Positions 46,691 through 59,227 of a stretch of 64,000 bases of DNA are shown here, in pieces. How positions within the stretch are numbered: the first letter of the stretch is position 1; the number at the start of each line of letters is the position of its first letter. Below the pieces are notes generated by a model. It saw only the letters and a program-made list of their open reading frames with translations, did no database searches and had not been told where the DNA came from. The position numbers and the translations under genes are program-made. Origin of the DNA: Chamaea fasciata (taxonomy: Eukaryota > Chordata > Aves > Passeriformes > Sylviidae); the NCBI GenBank assembly GCA_029207755.1, contig JARCOQ010000067.1:186001-250000 (forward strand). The letters run 5' to 3'.

Positions 46691-49600
46691 ACTTTCTGGC
46701 CTCAACAAACCCCTGGTGCTTCCCCGCCGGGGCTGCAGAGGGAAGGGGTAGCAGGGAAACTCCTCCATGGAGTTTCTTGGCAAAGCCACCGGCCTCGACT
46801 CCCAAATCCAGCGCTCCAACCCACGCCAGGAGTGTCCTGGCAAAGCCACATCTCCACTTTTGGGAAGGCAGCCCAGCATCCTGCATCCCATTCCTCCCCC
46901 CCTCTCTGCAGCTCCCTCCACAACCCCCACAGGTGTTTAAAAAAAACCCCAACAAAATCCTTTCTCCTTTTTCAACACAAATGTTTTTGTCTGAGGTTTC
47001 AAAACCCTCCCGAAGTGTCATCACAAGCCTCCGCCCCGCTGGCTCGGACCCCTCACCTACATCCCGCAGGAAAGGTGCAGATGGGCACAGCAGCCGTGCC
47101 AGCAACGCCTAAGCCGGGCTGGGATCCGTCTCTCGCTGGAAATCCACCCAGCAGAGCCTCCCTCTTTGCAAAATCTCTCTTTTTTTTTTTGATATCCTGG
47201 TGCTGGGAATGCCATCCTCGAGCTGCCAGGAGCAGGTTTGGGTGATGGAGTGCAGGGTTTTATTTCTAAATTTAAAACGAAACAAAACCAAAAAAAAAAA
47301 AAAAAAAAACAAAACAAAACCAAAAACCCAAAAAAACACCCTTGCAAAAAGCCAGGCACGGAGGTGATTTATGTTTATTTTGCTCAGTTAATAACCCGTG
47401 GCACGTCCTCCCCTGCGGCGTTAGGGTGGATCAGACAAAGCTGCATTTAAATTACGGCCGTGCCCGATATTTATTTTTTAATATATTTTTATGGTCGCCT
47501 TCCCCATTTAACGTGAGCTAGAAAAATGTCCCGGCCGTGCCAAGAGCTGCCTGAGGATCCTAAAGGCTGTAGGGGTAAATCCTTGGAGTTCAGACCCTGG
47601 AAAAGTGGGAGAGGCTCTTCAGATCCATGTTGGAGCGGTGACATCCCTGGGCTTGCTCCAACTCCTGCTTGTGGGGGACCCTCAGCAAGTTTTCCCAGGA
47701 ATTCTGATGAGCCTCGGAGAATTTTTTGCGATGAGGGTGTGCAGTCAGTGCCTGCTGGGATGAGGTGTCCTGGCACGATTTTGGGGTTAAAGTCACCCAG
47801 TTTTGGTGCTTGTGGCTGTGTCAGTCCCCAGCCAGACAAATCCATCAGCTGTGAGATCCCAACGCACCCAGGTTTAGCTTTCCTGAGGTTCTGGATCTGC
47901 CCTGAAGTTCCCTGTAGAAGGAAAAGTACCTTTTCCACTCTTTTTCTGCCTGGATGTGGCTGAGACCATGGTGGTTTATCAGTTTTTCAGGTGCAGACTG
48001 ACAGGGGACAAGTCAAATATCACTTGGAACGGTGAAATCCCATGAATATAAGATTTAACAAATTAAAATAACGAGTTCTGGGTAAGGGGGTCAGCAGCTG
48101 GAGATTCCATGGATCCCACCCTCCTTGGGGTCCGTGGGGCTGGACATTTCTGGAGCCTGTGAGAGGAGCAGGAAGCTCTGGAGAGAGGATTAACTCTTAA
48201 CTCCTGCTCTTCACACACACGGGAAACAAAGTGTCTGGGCAGTGAGGATCCGGGTAGGAAGCTTGGAGCAGGGAAATTCTGGGAATCATTCCTGCCTCAG
48301 GCCTGGGATGGCCCGGCCACGTCTCCAGCTGTGCCCGGAGAGTGAAACTGGCTCCGAGCACCGAGCGAGGGCCCTGAGTCATCCCAGGATCCAGGAACTG
48401 GGGCTGCGGGGAAGCACCAGAGCAGGAGCCTGAGGAGAAGGTCTGGCCTTGGGAGAGCTGGGCTGCTTCCAGCAGGAAGAGGAGGATTCTCTGGATTTGG
48501 GGTGTGATGGGATCCAACCTCTGCGGGGTCTTGTCCCTGCGTTAAGTCGTTCCCTGCCCTCGGAATGCTGTCAGGACACTTTGGAGCAATGGAGCAGCCA
48601 GGAGAGGCCCTTCCCAAGGAAGCCTTTCCCATCCTGGCTGGGGGTGACTCTCCCCTCCTGCTTCTTCCATGAAAACAATTTCTGTGTTTCTTCTTTTTTT
48701 TTCCTCTTTCTCCCAGTCTCTTCCCCGACGGAGAGCCCATGACAATCCAGGGCTGGCATAATGGGATGTGACATTTCCCATCACCAAAGGACTGGCAGGG
48801 TCGGGGCTGACAGGCTCCTTGGGGCACCAAACCCCGGCGTGACGGTGACAGGAGGAGCAGGGGTGGGCTGGAGCAGCAGCAGCAGCCGGAGGGTCGGGGT
48901 GGTGTGGGCGAGCTGGAGCCGTTTGGGAGCATCCCGTGCCCCAAATCCAGCCCCAGGATCCCTCTGGAAGCGAGCTGCTGTGCAAACAGGCGGCTGAGCT
49001 GGGAAATGCCAGAGTTTGGGAGTGCTGGGAGCCGGCCGGGCCCTGCCCTGCTCTCTCCTGGCCTCCCTGTGCACGGGGAAAACCAGAGGGAGAGTTTCTC
49101 TTGGGTCGGCTCTTTGCTCACATGGTTTTTTTGTCGGAAAGCAAGACGGGCCTGGATGGTTTTGGGAGCTGGGGGAGGAGTGGTCCTCCTCCCCACTGCT
49201 GCAGGCTTTGGTGGGGAGGAGGAAACCCCAAAACCTTCACCTGCCTCTTCAAGGACACGGTGGAACAGATCCAGATCCACCTGCAATTAGCATCTCATCC
49301 TCTTCTTCCCCGTTCCAGCTTCGTGGGGGGAAGCTGGGTTGCCATCCCAGCGGCTCTGCCCTTCCCGGGGATGCTCCCCTGCGCTGGCTGAGCCAATTCC
49401 TCTGTCCTGACCTCATTCCAAAGGTCACAGGAACTGAGGAGAACAAATCTGGGCTCCCGCTGGGCCGCCTTTGAAGCCGCTCGGGCCCCGTCAAACTCGT
49501 GCTGGTGAGGAGCAGTGCAGGAGCAGCCCCGGCTGATTGGGATCAGCTTTCCCCTCGGATAATCGTTGGTTAATGCCCATCCCATGGGATGCAGCCCCCG

Positions 49601-51059
49601 CACGTGGCTGAGCCCCCCCCGGTGTCCCGGGGTCCCCGGGGCCGGGCTGGGACGCGCTCCCGGCGAGGCAGGAGCAGCCCAGCCCTGCTCGGCTGCACTT
49701 CCCCGGGTCCCATCCGTCATCTGTTTGTCCTGGTGCCCTGCCAGCGATTGTGCCGATTCCCACACCCACTTTCCATAACCCTCCGTCCTCGCCCGGGCGA
49801 ATCGCTGGCGAGAGCTCGCCACCCATCCCTTTCCCCTCCTCTCCGATGGGATCAGACACGTTCCGGAGATGGAGGGGGGGAAGAAAAGGAAAGGGGGTGA
49901 AAAGAAAACAAAAAAAAAAGATCAAGAGGAAAACACAAGGTGACTCACTGCCTTTAATTTATTTGTGTTTGTTTATTTATTTCTCCCCCCCACCCTCGGC
50001 TGCGACGTGCAGGCAGTGAGATTCCAAGGGAGCCTCGCTCCGTGTCCAGGGCACCAGGAAAAAGAGGGATAAACCCCCCCACTCCTTTGGCCGAGGAAAA
50101 GATCGCGGAGAAGGAGCTCCTGGCACTCAAAAATGTGTGGCACAGATTTTAATTTTTTTTTTTTCCAGGCTGCCCAGATCTCTCCGCACGAGCATCCCGT
50201 GCCCCGCCAGCTTCTCGACACCACCCGGCACAGACCGGAGGGTGGGAATATCTAATTCCACCTCCTACACCCGTGTCCTCGGCAGGGGAAAGAGAGAAAG
50301 GAGATAAAAGGCTGGGAAGCTCAAATGGTGTCATTAGGAACTATTAATGCTCTCATGAAAGGGCATTAATAAACGCGGCAGCTCATCAGTGTCCATTAGC
50401 TCGGCTCGTGGCAGGGATCTTCGGGAGCTGCCGGAGTGTGATGCTCCCTTCGCCCTCACCGGCGTGTCAGCAAAGGGGAAAGGGGCTGCCGGGGGGGGTT
50501 GTTCCTCCGACAAACCACGGCCTGAGCGAAAAAAACAAGGAGAAAATGTCACAGGGCGTCACACCCCACCTCTCCAATCCCTCCCGTATCCCGGCAGCCG
50601 TGCCCAGAGCTTGCTCCTTGCTCCCAGGATCGCTGTTTACTATTAAAGAAAAAAAAAAAAACAAAAAAAAAAAACCAAACCAACAACCAGGCAGGGTTTG
50701 GAGCGCTCATCCCGACTTTCTCCCTCCCGCCCTCTTCCTGTTCTCGCCTCTTAAAAAGGAGCTTTATCCTTTGACTCTCCCATGCCCGGGGCTAGCGAGG
50801 AACCCGCAGCATCTCGGGGCGAGCAAGGCAGCCCACATCAGCGGGCAGGGAAGCAGGGAGGAGGCCCGGCCTGTCCCGATAAGCCCCTGGCAAAGCCAGG
50901 AATAGCAGCGCGGTCCCCGCACGGGAGCGTTCCTGCCAGGAGCGCAGAGAAGCCCGCAGTCCCTGCCTTTGAAGAGCCGGGGCTGGCAGGCGGCCCGGGA
51001 TGAGCTCGGGATGAGCTCGGGATGCGCCAGCAGCTTCCCACCCACCTCCCCAGCCGGGC

Positions 51060-51225
51060 AGCGGCACATCTGGGGGAGCAGGCACAGCTGGAGGGCTCGG
51101 GCACACGTGCACATCTGGGCGGAGGAGGCGCCAGCCCGTGCGGGTGGGCTGGCCGTGCACATCTGGATGGGCGCTGGCGAGCGGGTGTGCGCAGCTGGAT
51201 GGCGCGGGTGTGCACATCTGGGCAA
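51060..51225. repeat. Degenerate tandem repeat with CACATCTGG cores
   Basis: GCACATCTGG occurs near 51064, 51109, 51157 and 51211 and a GCGCAGCTGG variant near 51188, with GC-rich spacers of 25-48 bases. Each core holds an E-box (CATCTG or CAGCTG). Confidence 0.7.
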
Positions 51226-51597
51226 GGCCACAGCAGCCCCCTGTGTCCCCCGCCCCGGGCGCTTGTCCCCTCACACCCTGCTCTGCTCCTTCCCCTCCCG
51301 CCGTGATCCCAGGCACCCAAACCTGCCCAAATCCTCGCTCATCACCTCCCCGTCACCGGGATACCGGCGGCTCCGGCTGCCGAGGTGGCGAGCCAGGCGA
51401 TAGCCGAGGATCTGAGCGGGCTCTTGGCTCCCTGGTGACCTGTGGCGTGCCAGGGGCGGCTGGCAGGAGGCTGTCACCGGCCGTGACTCAGGTGCAGAGC
51501 AGGTTCCCTTGGAGGGAAAGGGAGGTTTTGATCGCGGGGAGCCGAGGCACTGAGCCCCGTTCCCCACGTGCGCTTTTGCTGCGAGTTATCTGAGCCA

Positions 51598-51599
<2 letters not shown>

Positions 51600-51628
<29 letters not shown>
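51600..51628. repeat. T29 homopolymer
   Basis: 29 consecutive T, without adjoining element body. Confidence 0.93.
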
Positions 51629-52424
51629 GGGATAATAACTCCCAGGGCAGGTTAGGACGGAGGAGCCCTGGCAGCAGAGCGTGTGTGGGCAGGACTGGAA
51701 TAACGGGTGCCGTAGGAAAGGATTTACGAGTGCCGGGAGGTTGGGAATGGCCGGGAATAGCACTGCAGGTCAGGGGTGAGGTGGGATGTGCGGGGCCAGG
51801 ATGTGGATGCGGCTCCTGTTGTTGTCCCTTTGTACATGCACCCAGTCCCCACAGGATGCTCGGTGTCCCAGGAAAGGTTCTTTGCCTCCGGAAAGAATTC
51901 CAGGATGGGGATGGGGAGCCAAGCAGGACTCGCTCTGCAAGCAGGAGTTTCTGTTGAGAGCAAAGCCAAAATCATCACAATCCCACCTGGAATGGGCCAG
52001 CTCTCCCAAATACCGGTGTGCTGAGAAGCACTGAGGCTTTTAATGGAATTGTTGTGGCTTTCCCCGTGTGCCACAGCCTGGATCCCTGGCCTGGATCTCC
52101 AGACCATTCACAGTCTCCCTGTGCAGGTGACAACAGTGTCACCCGTGTGCCAGGGCATCGTGGATCGAGCCCCTAAATCCCAAACAGCCAAAATCCCAAA
52201 GCAAAACCCCATCATGCTCCTTCCCACCCACCCTGGAGAAAATGATCTTTACAAGGAAAAGATGAGAGAATGATCTTTACAAGGAAAAACACACAAAATG
52301 TTGGGAAATGAATCCCCGGGGACAAATGGCACAGCTGGGGGGGGGGGCAGGAAGGGTCCACCCCCCCGAGTGCTCCTCCTGAGGATCCCAGTTTCACCGA
52401 ACCTCCCTCTTCTTGTCCTTTCAG

Positions 52425-52470
52425 GGTTCGGATCTGAGGGTTGGGAAGATCAAAGGGAAGGTCCTGACAG
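52425..52470 (+). CDS. PEBP4: PEBP4 small internal exon (GSDLRVGKIKGKVLT)
   Basis: This 46-bp exon encodes GSDLRVGKIKGKVLT plus one base. It follows a strong polypyrimidine tract ending TTTCAG and precedes the donor GTGAGT at 52471. It starts in phase 0, matching the phase-0 end of the exon 29.8 kb upstream, and ends in phase 1. The peptide corresponds to the linker after the first PEBP motif: human PEBP4 has a G-D-L-x-x-GKI-x-G pattern at this point, while PEBP1 has G-NDI-SSG. The exon is too short to stand alone, and is called from homology, splice sites and phase agreement with both neighbours. Confidence 0.9.
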
Positions 52471-53403
52471 GTGAGTGCAGGCCCTGAAGGAGGGGATGGG
52501 GGTCTCAGCCAGCTGGGACAAGGGGGTGGCAGTGTGGGCACACCAGGACACGAGGGAGGGACACAAGGAGGGGACACAAGGAGCTCCCCGGGGCACAGCT
52601 GGGCGCTGTCTGAAATAGGAGCCACTTTTTTTCTCTTATTTTTTCTAGAGGCAAAAGTGGTTTAAAGACTCCCCAGCAGTTGGAAAGGCTCCAAGCCAGT
52701 GCAAAAAGAGGGGGGATGGATAAAACCCAAAAGGAAAACACAAGATAAAAGCGGGTGAATCCCAACAACTGCTGTGATGTTGCAGGAACAAAGACTTTCA
52801 GTCCAGAACGGGCCAAGATGGGGCTCGAGGAGGCGACACCCCAGGGGAGAGGGGCTGGGGGCTCACCTGGCTGCAGGTGACTGAGTCCTGGAGGAGCTTC
52901 AGCCTCTTGTCCCTCGGTGTCACATCCTCCTGTCCCTGCTGGGGTGGCTGTGCTGTGCCTCCCATGGATGTCCCTTTCCCTCTCTGTCCTCAGCAGCTGG
53001 ACATGTCCTGGGCCAGCTGCAGGCCCCACATCTGGGCAGCTGTGCACTGCTCTCTCCCAGCCTGGAGCACCGTGTGGACCCCAGGGCCCCCCCTGGGGCA
53101 GCCCAAGGGGTGCTGGCCGTGCCCTGCTGGGGGGCTGGGGGTCTCAGGGGGCACATCCCCTGCCCGGGGGAGGCTGCACCCAGCAGGGAGGGTGCAGACG
53201 TGGGGAGGGGGATAGAGGGGAGGTCAGGGTGCTCCAGGGTGTGGTGAGGGGCCGTTCTGGTGGCCGCTCTGCCCGTGGAACACCTGAGCTGATGCGTGGT
53301 GAGTGCTCACAGTGACCCCGGCCTGGAGGAGGGTGGCGGATAGCTGGTTCTGGTGGGAATTTCGGCTCAGGGAGGTGCTCAGCCCTTCTCTTCTGCATCC
53401 CAG
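52471..53403 (+). other. PEBP4: 933-bp PEBP4 intron
   Basis: Phase-1 intron from GTGAGT to CCCAG. It is G-rich on the + strand with runs such as GGGGGCTGGGGG, and I see no transposon or extra exon in it. Confidence 0.88.
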
Positions 53404-53520
53404 ATTACAGCCAGCCCAAGCCCCCGCGCTACAGCGGCTACCACCGCTACCAGTTCCGCCTGTACCGGCAGCCAGCGCACAAAACCATCGCCCTGAGCCC
53501 CGAGGACAAGGAATCTCTGG
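53404..53520 (+). CDS. PEBP4: PEBP4 exon carrying the second PEBP motif (GYHRYQFRLYRQ)
   Basis: This 117-bp exon (phase 1 to phase 1) encodes 39 residues: DYSQPKPPRYSGYHRY through SPEDKESL. The first codon is split with the previous exon (G + AT = Asp). The acceptor is a CT-rich tract ending CCCAG and the donor is GTAAGG at 53521. GYHRYQF-LY-Q is the second family signature. Its His and Tyr correspond to the ligand-pocket His and Tyr of PEBP1 (GLHRYVWLVYEQ), so the binding pocket looks intact. The PPxxSGxHRYQF context matches PEBP4 more closely than PEBP1. The intron before it is only 933 bp. Confidence 0.94.
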
Positions 53521-56500
53521 GTAAGGACCCTGCTGCGCCCTTGATTCCAGCCCCGAGGGGCTTTCCCAGGGCTATGGATAACGCGGCGCGCTCCGGCAGG
53601 CTGGGGATGCTCGCTGGGTGCAAAGGGATCCTTCCAGGGGACGTGGGTGAGGTGTTAAATCCTCGCCAGGCAGCCAGAAAACCCTTGGGAAAAGTCTGGT
53701 AGCGGCCTGGCTAGCGGGATCGGAAGCAGGGAGAGATGTGGGCTGTGAAACGCGGCCCTTGCTGGCACAAATCCCCCCCTCCAGCCCGAGCCGCGGGAGT
53801 TGCATCACCGGCACCTCGGATAAGGATCAGCCGCGAGGAGAAGGTTTAGCAAGGGATTGCTCAAACCGGGCTGACACAACGCCTGCCAACTCCCAGCTCC
53901 TCCCAAAATCTTTCACGGAAGGGATGGAGCAGCCAAGACCCCCGAGATGCCCAGGGGATCGTTCCTGCTGCTCCATCCTGGAGCACGGGGCAGCCTGCGG
54001 GACCCCGGGGCGGGCAGGGATCCATCCTGCCCGGGGCCAAGCCGGGGCTCCTCCCTGCCCTGCCTGGAACTCGGGGCTCTGTGCCTCACGCGGCCTCCAC
54101 AAGGGAAATTTCAAAACTTTCCCAGCTGGGACCACATGAGCAGGGCTCGACGGGCAGGTCAGGTCGGTGCGTCTGGGCTGCTCTGCCTGACTCACCCCGC
54201 TCCTGGTAACCCACAGAGCACGGCCCGGGGTGGGGGGCTGGCTCTGGGGGACTCTGGGATAACCCCTGAACCCCCCCCGGCATTGAGCCCTACTGCTCAT
54301 CCCACGGCCAGAGCGGGATGCGGCTGCCACGGGTCCCCCTGCAGGTTCTCCCTGCCCTTGGCTTTGTTTTCTGGCTCATTAGCTCCGCTGCTTAATGGCA
54401 CCGCTGATGTCACCCCCCTGCCAGAGGAGCCGGCTCCTCGTTGCTGCTCGGAGGGCTCCGTGTTGTCCCCACACTCCCACCGCAGCACCCCGGAGCTGGG
54501 AGGGGACACAGAGACATCCACCAAGGAGCTTTTTTTCCAGAGAAATCATCTTCTTAGCAGGACATGAGGCTCCAGCCCCCCAAATTTCACCCCCTGGGGA
54601 AGGTCCCCAAGGCGTGGGGTGGCGGGGCGTTCCCCAGCTGGCACCGTCCCCGTCCCATCTGTGTTTCCCAGCCCATCCCGGGAAAGACCCAGCGGATATT
54701 TTGGATGTTTTTCCGCAACATCCAAAGCCTGAGCGTGGTTTATCAGGCAGCTGCGGGGCTCTGGCTCGTGTTTAAGGAACTGGTCGAAGGTTATTTTTAA
54801 CCATTTCCCTGCTGCATCACAATCCTCGGCCTGGCCGGGGGATGCTGCTGGGCTGAGACACCGACAGCCCATCATCTTTATTCCCAGGGAATGAACCCAA
54901 AAAGCAGCCAAAGGATGAGATTTCGATGTCTCAAGGGTTTTAAATAAATCCATCCCCAAGGCAGTGGGATGAGCACTGATGGATCTGCTGCTGCATCCAG
55001 CAAAGGCAGCACACGGGGGAGAGGAGCAGACACCTTTGGCAGAAGGTGGGAACGAGGAGGGGGTGACCCCAATCCCAAAGGATCACGGATGAGAACCCAG
55101 CCCGGGCTCTGCCTTGCTCCTCTCCTGCACAAGAAGCGATGCAGGTTCTCCCGGCGATGCCAGAGGCACAGTTCACATCCTTGCTCGGAATTTCCCATCT
55201 CACTTGGCCTGAAATGAACCCCTTCTCGCTGTTTTTACTCTGTCCTACATCTGGTGACAGCGACATCTCTGTCTCACCGAGGATGGGGACACTCATCATC
55301 ACCAACCCTGGGCAGGGACATGTCCTGAGTGCTGCAGGCCCATCCCAGCCTCGGGATGTGTCCAGCCTCCAGTGCTGCATCCCTGTGCCAGGCATCCCTC
55401 CCTCTGGCACCAGAGCGTTTCTGCTCAGCTCCCAGAAAATTCCCCTCCTGGCACGGGATGTGCTTTGGAGGCCAGGCCGAGCCAAGTCCCGGACCAAGCG
55501 TGGCCGGGCCGGGAGAAGGTGACAGTGACACTGCCAGGCGGGATGGCAGGAGCTCGGCCGGAGCCTCCAGAAGAGGGCACTAAACCAGGACCTGCCCGCG
55601 TCGCCTGTCCCTGCTCCTGGAAAAGATCCCTGGGAATTCAAAACGCGAGGGGCAACGGCGAGCGTGGAGAACAAATCCCTGTTTCTTCTCCCTCCTCGCC
55701 TGGCTGTGCAGCGTCAGCGGCTCGGAGGGGAGCGGGGACATTTCCAGGGTGGCCCCAGTGCCCACCCTGCCGTGGGGATGTCCCCGTTGGGATGGCGCTG
55801 ACGGGCACAGCTGGAAGGGCTGCAGGACCCGGACACGTCCCCCTGTCACTCGTGGCAATGTGGAAATCAGATGTTTCTCCAGGGCGGCTCTTGAGCAAAA
55901 ATCTTATTTCATCAAGAAAAAAACCACCCACCCTGATCCTTCCCCGTGAGTGTTTCTGATCAATCCCGGCACCAGCCGGCTCCGTGTGACCTCGGGCAAA
56001 TAATTCAGAGCCTCGGTTTCTCCTCTGGAGTCTGATTCACTTCAGTTTTTGGCCGTGCCACTAAATTGTCACCGAGCACCAGCTCCGTCCCTGCTCAGGA
56101 CCGAAGGTGGGGACATTTGGGGTGTCCCCACGGCTCTTCCTGCCACTCGCCCCACTTCCCTCGCAGCCAGGAGCGTTAGAAGCAGTGGTTGTGTTTTGGG
56201 GAGATGCAAGATAATGATTTGTGGTGTGTGAAATGTCACAGCCGCTGTCGCATCCCGAGGTGGCAGCGCCCGCCGCAGGCTCTCGATCCACGGGAAATCC
56301 CTCAGCCGGGGGAATTCAGGCCCCCACCAGACCCCGGCTGTGGTGCTGGGGAATTAAAGTTCCCCCCCCCCCCCGCCCCCGCCACAGCTTTCATCGAGGG
56401 GGATCTTTAATCAGCACAAAATCTTGAGGTTTAGTCACACCTGAGTTCATCCCTCTGCTTCCACCTTTCCCCATCAGCTCCGGCATTCCCAAAGCCTCTC

Positions 56501-59135
56501 CTGCCCTGGGAAGGTGTTTTACAACCGGGAATGGAATTTATTTTTTTTTTCTTCCTCCCAGAAATTTTGCCTCCGGGGTGCAACAAATCCTTTTGGGGGA
56601 GCAGGGAGAGGGATGAGCCCGTGCTTCCATCCCTCTCCAGCTCCAGCTCCGGATCGCGGCCGCGGCATTGACTCGGGAGCCGACCTTGTGCGCCTCCAAT
56701 CCGATCCACCCAGCTGGAAAATCGGGTTGGACTGGGCCCCGGCGGGGAGGGAAAGGCTGCGGCTGGGACGGGAGGCGGCCGAGGGCTGCGGGGAGAGCAC
56801 GGTTGCCGGCCCAAGTCCCCGGGTGTCACTTAATGGTGACCAAAGCAGCTGCCGGCCTCCCGCCCACCTCCGCTGGGACATCATTAATCTTGGCAGAGAA
56901 GCATCAGGGCTCCCATCACGAGAACATTCCCGCTGACGAGGCTGATAAATTACAGCCGGGGGGCCGGGGGAGGAGGGGGCCGGCGTTTTGGAGGGGGGGG
57001 GGGTGGGCAGGAGACAAGGGCAGCGCTGGGAAAGCTGTGGGATCAGAGGGATGCCGAGCTCTCCCCGAGCCCCGTGCCTCAGTTTCCCCATCGGGCGCTC
57101 CGGGCTCAGGCGGCCGCGCACGTGTGGGTGTCAGCGGGCACTCCTCTTCCTCCGGCGGGTGCGCTGATAAGGGCCGAGTGGGATGATTTAATCCTTTGGG
57201 AAATGAGTTTGAAAACGGACCAAGCCACGGATGAAACGCCGTATTGTTGTGGCGAGGGAGAGGGGACAGTGACGCCGCGACCTCGGCTCCCCGGCTGGTC
57301 CCCTGCTCCTTTCCCGGCTCCCAGTGACTCACAGTCCCCAGCCCTGGGTGCCAGCTGGGGTGATTTGGGATGGTTTGGCACAGGGATGTCACCCTGGGCC
57401 GGGAATTCATCACGCCGGGATGGGGCGCCCGCTTTGGGGTTGGATTTGCTGTCGGGGGACCCAAGTCTGGCACTCCCCGGGTGAATCCCCCCCCTTTGCC
57501 ACACCCGCGGCTGCCCCGGGGCTTTCCCTACCCCGACGGGCCGGGCACAAGCGGTGCCAGGGCAGGTAGGAAAGTAGGTCAGGAAAAACCGCGGCCCCAC
57601 AGTCGGGGCTCGGGCCGGCGCCTGCAGCCCCGCAGAGGCTCTGCCTCCCCCGGCTCCTTTCATCCGCGCCTCTCCGGAGGCTCCGCGAGCATCAGTGACA
57701 GCTCCGGCACCCCCGGGAGTCGGGGGGTGCCGCGTCTCGCTCTCGCCCCTGTCCCGAATGGCACCGGCTGCTCTCCCGCGGGGTTTTCCCGGCGCTTTCA
57801 AAGCCTCCGGATGAAAGGCACCCGGCGAGGGCTGCAGGCGCAGCGGGAGCCGCCCCCCCGGGGCTCCTTCCCCTGGCGCCGCCTTCAGCGGGACCCCCAG
57901 CGCTGAGGGGGCTGGGCTGAGACCCCCAAGTGAGGAGCTGCCCTTGCTGCCGAGCCGAGGTGGAATTTGGGGATGGAGGGAGGCGCTCGTGGCTCTGTGT
58001 CCCGGCTGGCGGTGTCCCCCAGTGCCGGACATCGGGGCTCTCCTCGCTCTCGGCTTGGTTTGGGTCCTCGGAGGGTGGGCAGGGGACACCTGGGACCCTC
58101 CAGCAGCAGCCCGGTGCATTCCAGCATCTCATCCCAGCTGGAATGTGGGATGCAAGCTCCTTCCTGAGCATCCTGTGAACTCCTTCCCGGGCCCTGGAGC
58201 ATCCCGGCCGCCGCCTCTCGCAGCTCCGGGAGGTCACAGGGCGGCGGTGCCGTCACCACGAGAATCTCCAGAGCTGTTTTTGGAGCTCAGAGCCCGAGGT
58301 GGGGAGCAGGTGGGAGCTCCAGAAGCTCCCCGAGCCATCACCACCCCACGCAGGTGATGCAGCAGCTCAGCTTTTGCTCAGCACTTTTTGCAAGAGCAAA
58401 GGGGACGCTGGCGCTCGGGTCGGGGCTGAGATGTGAGAGCAGATAAAGGCTGCCAGGCTGCCTCGTGACATTAAAGAGCAGCCAGGAAGAGGAGAGGACA
58501 GGTTTCAGATAAACAACGGGCCCCTTTTCCCCGTGAGCTGTTTGGGTGCCAGGGAAAGCCCCTCTGCTCCGAGCAGGATGCTCCGGCAGCCACCAGCCAG
58601 ACCCAGGCTCGGTGCCTGACTCTGGCAGGGCACAGGGGGATTTCTGCCCCCACAAGGGCCGGCTGTGAGGGAATCCCTCCTGCCCTTGGCCCTGGAGAGG
58701 GTTTCCCTGCTGCCTACATGGGGGAAACCACAGCTGGATCCAGCACAAGCTGCCCCCAGACCTGCGGGATCCTGGGGTCAGGGCGGGCAGCAGGGGACAA
58801 GGGTCAGGAATGGGGAACCCCCTGGGCTCCATATAGTCTGTGAACGGCAGTGAGGGGGACGGGGACTCTCCTGTGACACCCCCAGGGGGATTCCCAGCCA
58901 GGTCACCCCCGGGGTGGGCTCGTAGGAAGGTTTGCTCTAAAGGTCGGGGATGGGAGAGGAGCCAACCCCTCGTACCCCGGGACGCTCAGAGCTGGGGTCC
59001 CCGTGACTCCCCGCTGTCCCCGGGGCCTCCTGGGGTGTGCAGGATGTGGTTTGGGGCAGAGCAGCAGCTGCGCTGGGCTGCTCCCCTCTCCAGCCCTCCT
59101 GCAGCCCTGCTCACCCCCTTTTCCTCTCTCCCCAG
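53521..59135 (+). other. PEBP4: 5.6-kb PEBP4 last intron
   Basis: Phase-1 intron from GTAAGG to CCCCAG. It is GC-rich throughout, with CpG-rich sequence near 56620-56830 and 57080-57910, a C-run at 56363-56376, and no CR1 copy or tandem array that I could recognise. Several open frames over 150 codons on both strands reflect the high GC content; none resembles a known protein. Confidence 0.85.
57080..57910. promoter_or_regulatory. Extended CpG-rich segment in the last intron
   Basis: CpG-rich on and off for about 800 bases (CTCAGGCGGCCGCGCACGTG, GGCTCGGGCCGGCGCCTGCA, CGGGGGGTGCCGCGTCTCGC). It contains GCGCTGATAAGGG at 57163. A long minus-strand open frame here matches nothing I recognise and is probably compositional. 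Confidence 0.35.
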
Positions 59136-59227
59136 GTGCCTGGAACTTGAAGGACTTCGTGGATGATTTTGATCTGGGCCAACCTGTGGCCTCAACCCAG
59201 TTCCTCACCAAGAACTACAAGGATTAA
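59136..59227 (+). CDS. PEBP4: PEBP4 terminal coding exon with stop codon
   Basis: The acceptor CTCTCCCCAG precedes a 92-bp coding part in phase 1. The split Gly codon is followed by AWNLKDFVDDFDLGQP and then VASTQFLTKNYKD, and TAA lies at 59225-59227. The W-x-x-x-FxxxFxLGxPxASTQFxTxNYxD pattern is diagnostic for PEBP4; PEBP1 instead has [20 protein letters not shown]. Human PEBP4 continues about 25 residues beyond NYQD with a charged tail, whereas this reading frame stops directly after NYKD. Joined in phase, the four exons give 117 C-terminal residues without an internal stop, which argues for a functional gene rather than a pseudogene. Confidence 0.94.

Larger units (their letters stand above)
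45266..52424. other. PEBP4: 3' part of the large intron, mostly unique sequence
   Basis: Apart from the ATTCAAC-type array, an A-rich tract at 47290-47330, the E-box repeat and T29, I recognise nothing. GC-rich with several long spurious frames. Confidence 0.6.

Noticed and set aside
57106..58119. 337-codon minus-strand frame in the last PEBP4 intron
   Set aside because: Pro/Gly/Ala/Arg-rich composition from a CpG-rich region; no domain or splice evidence.
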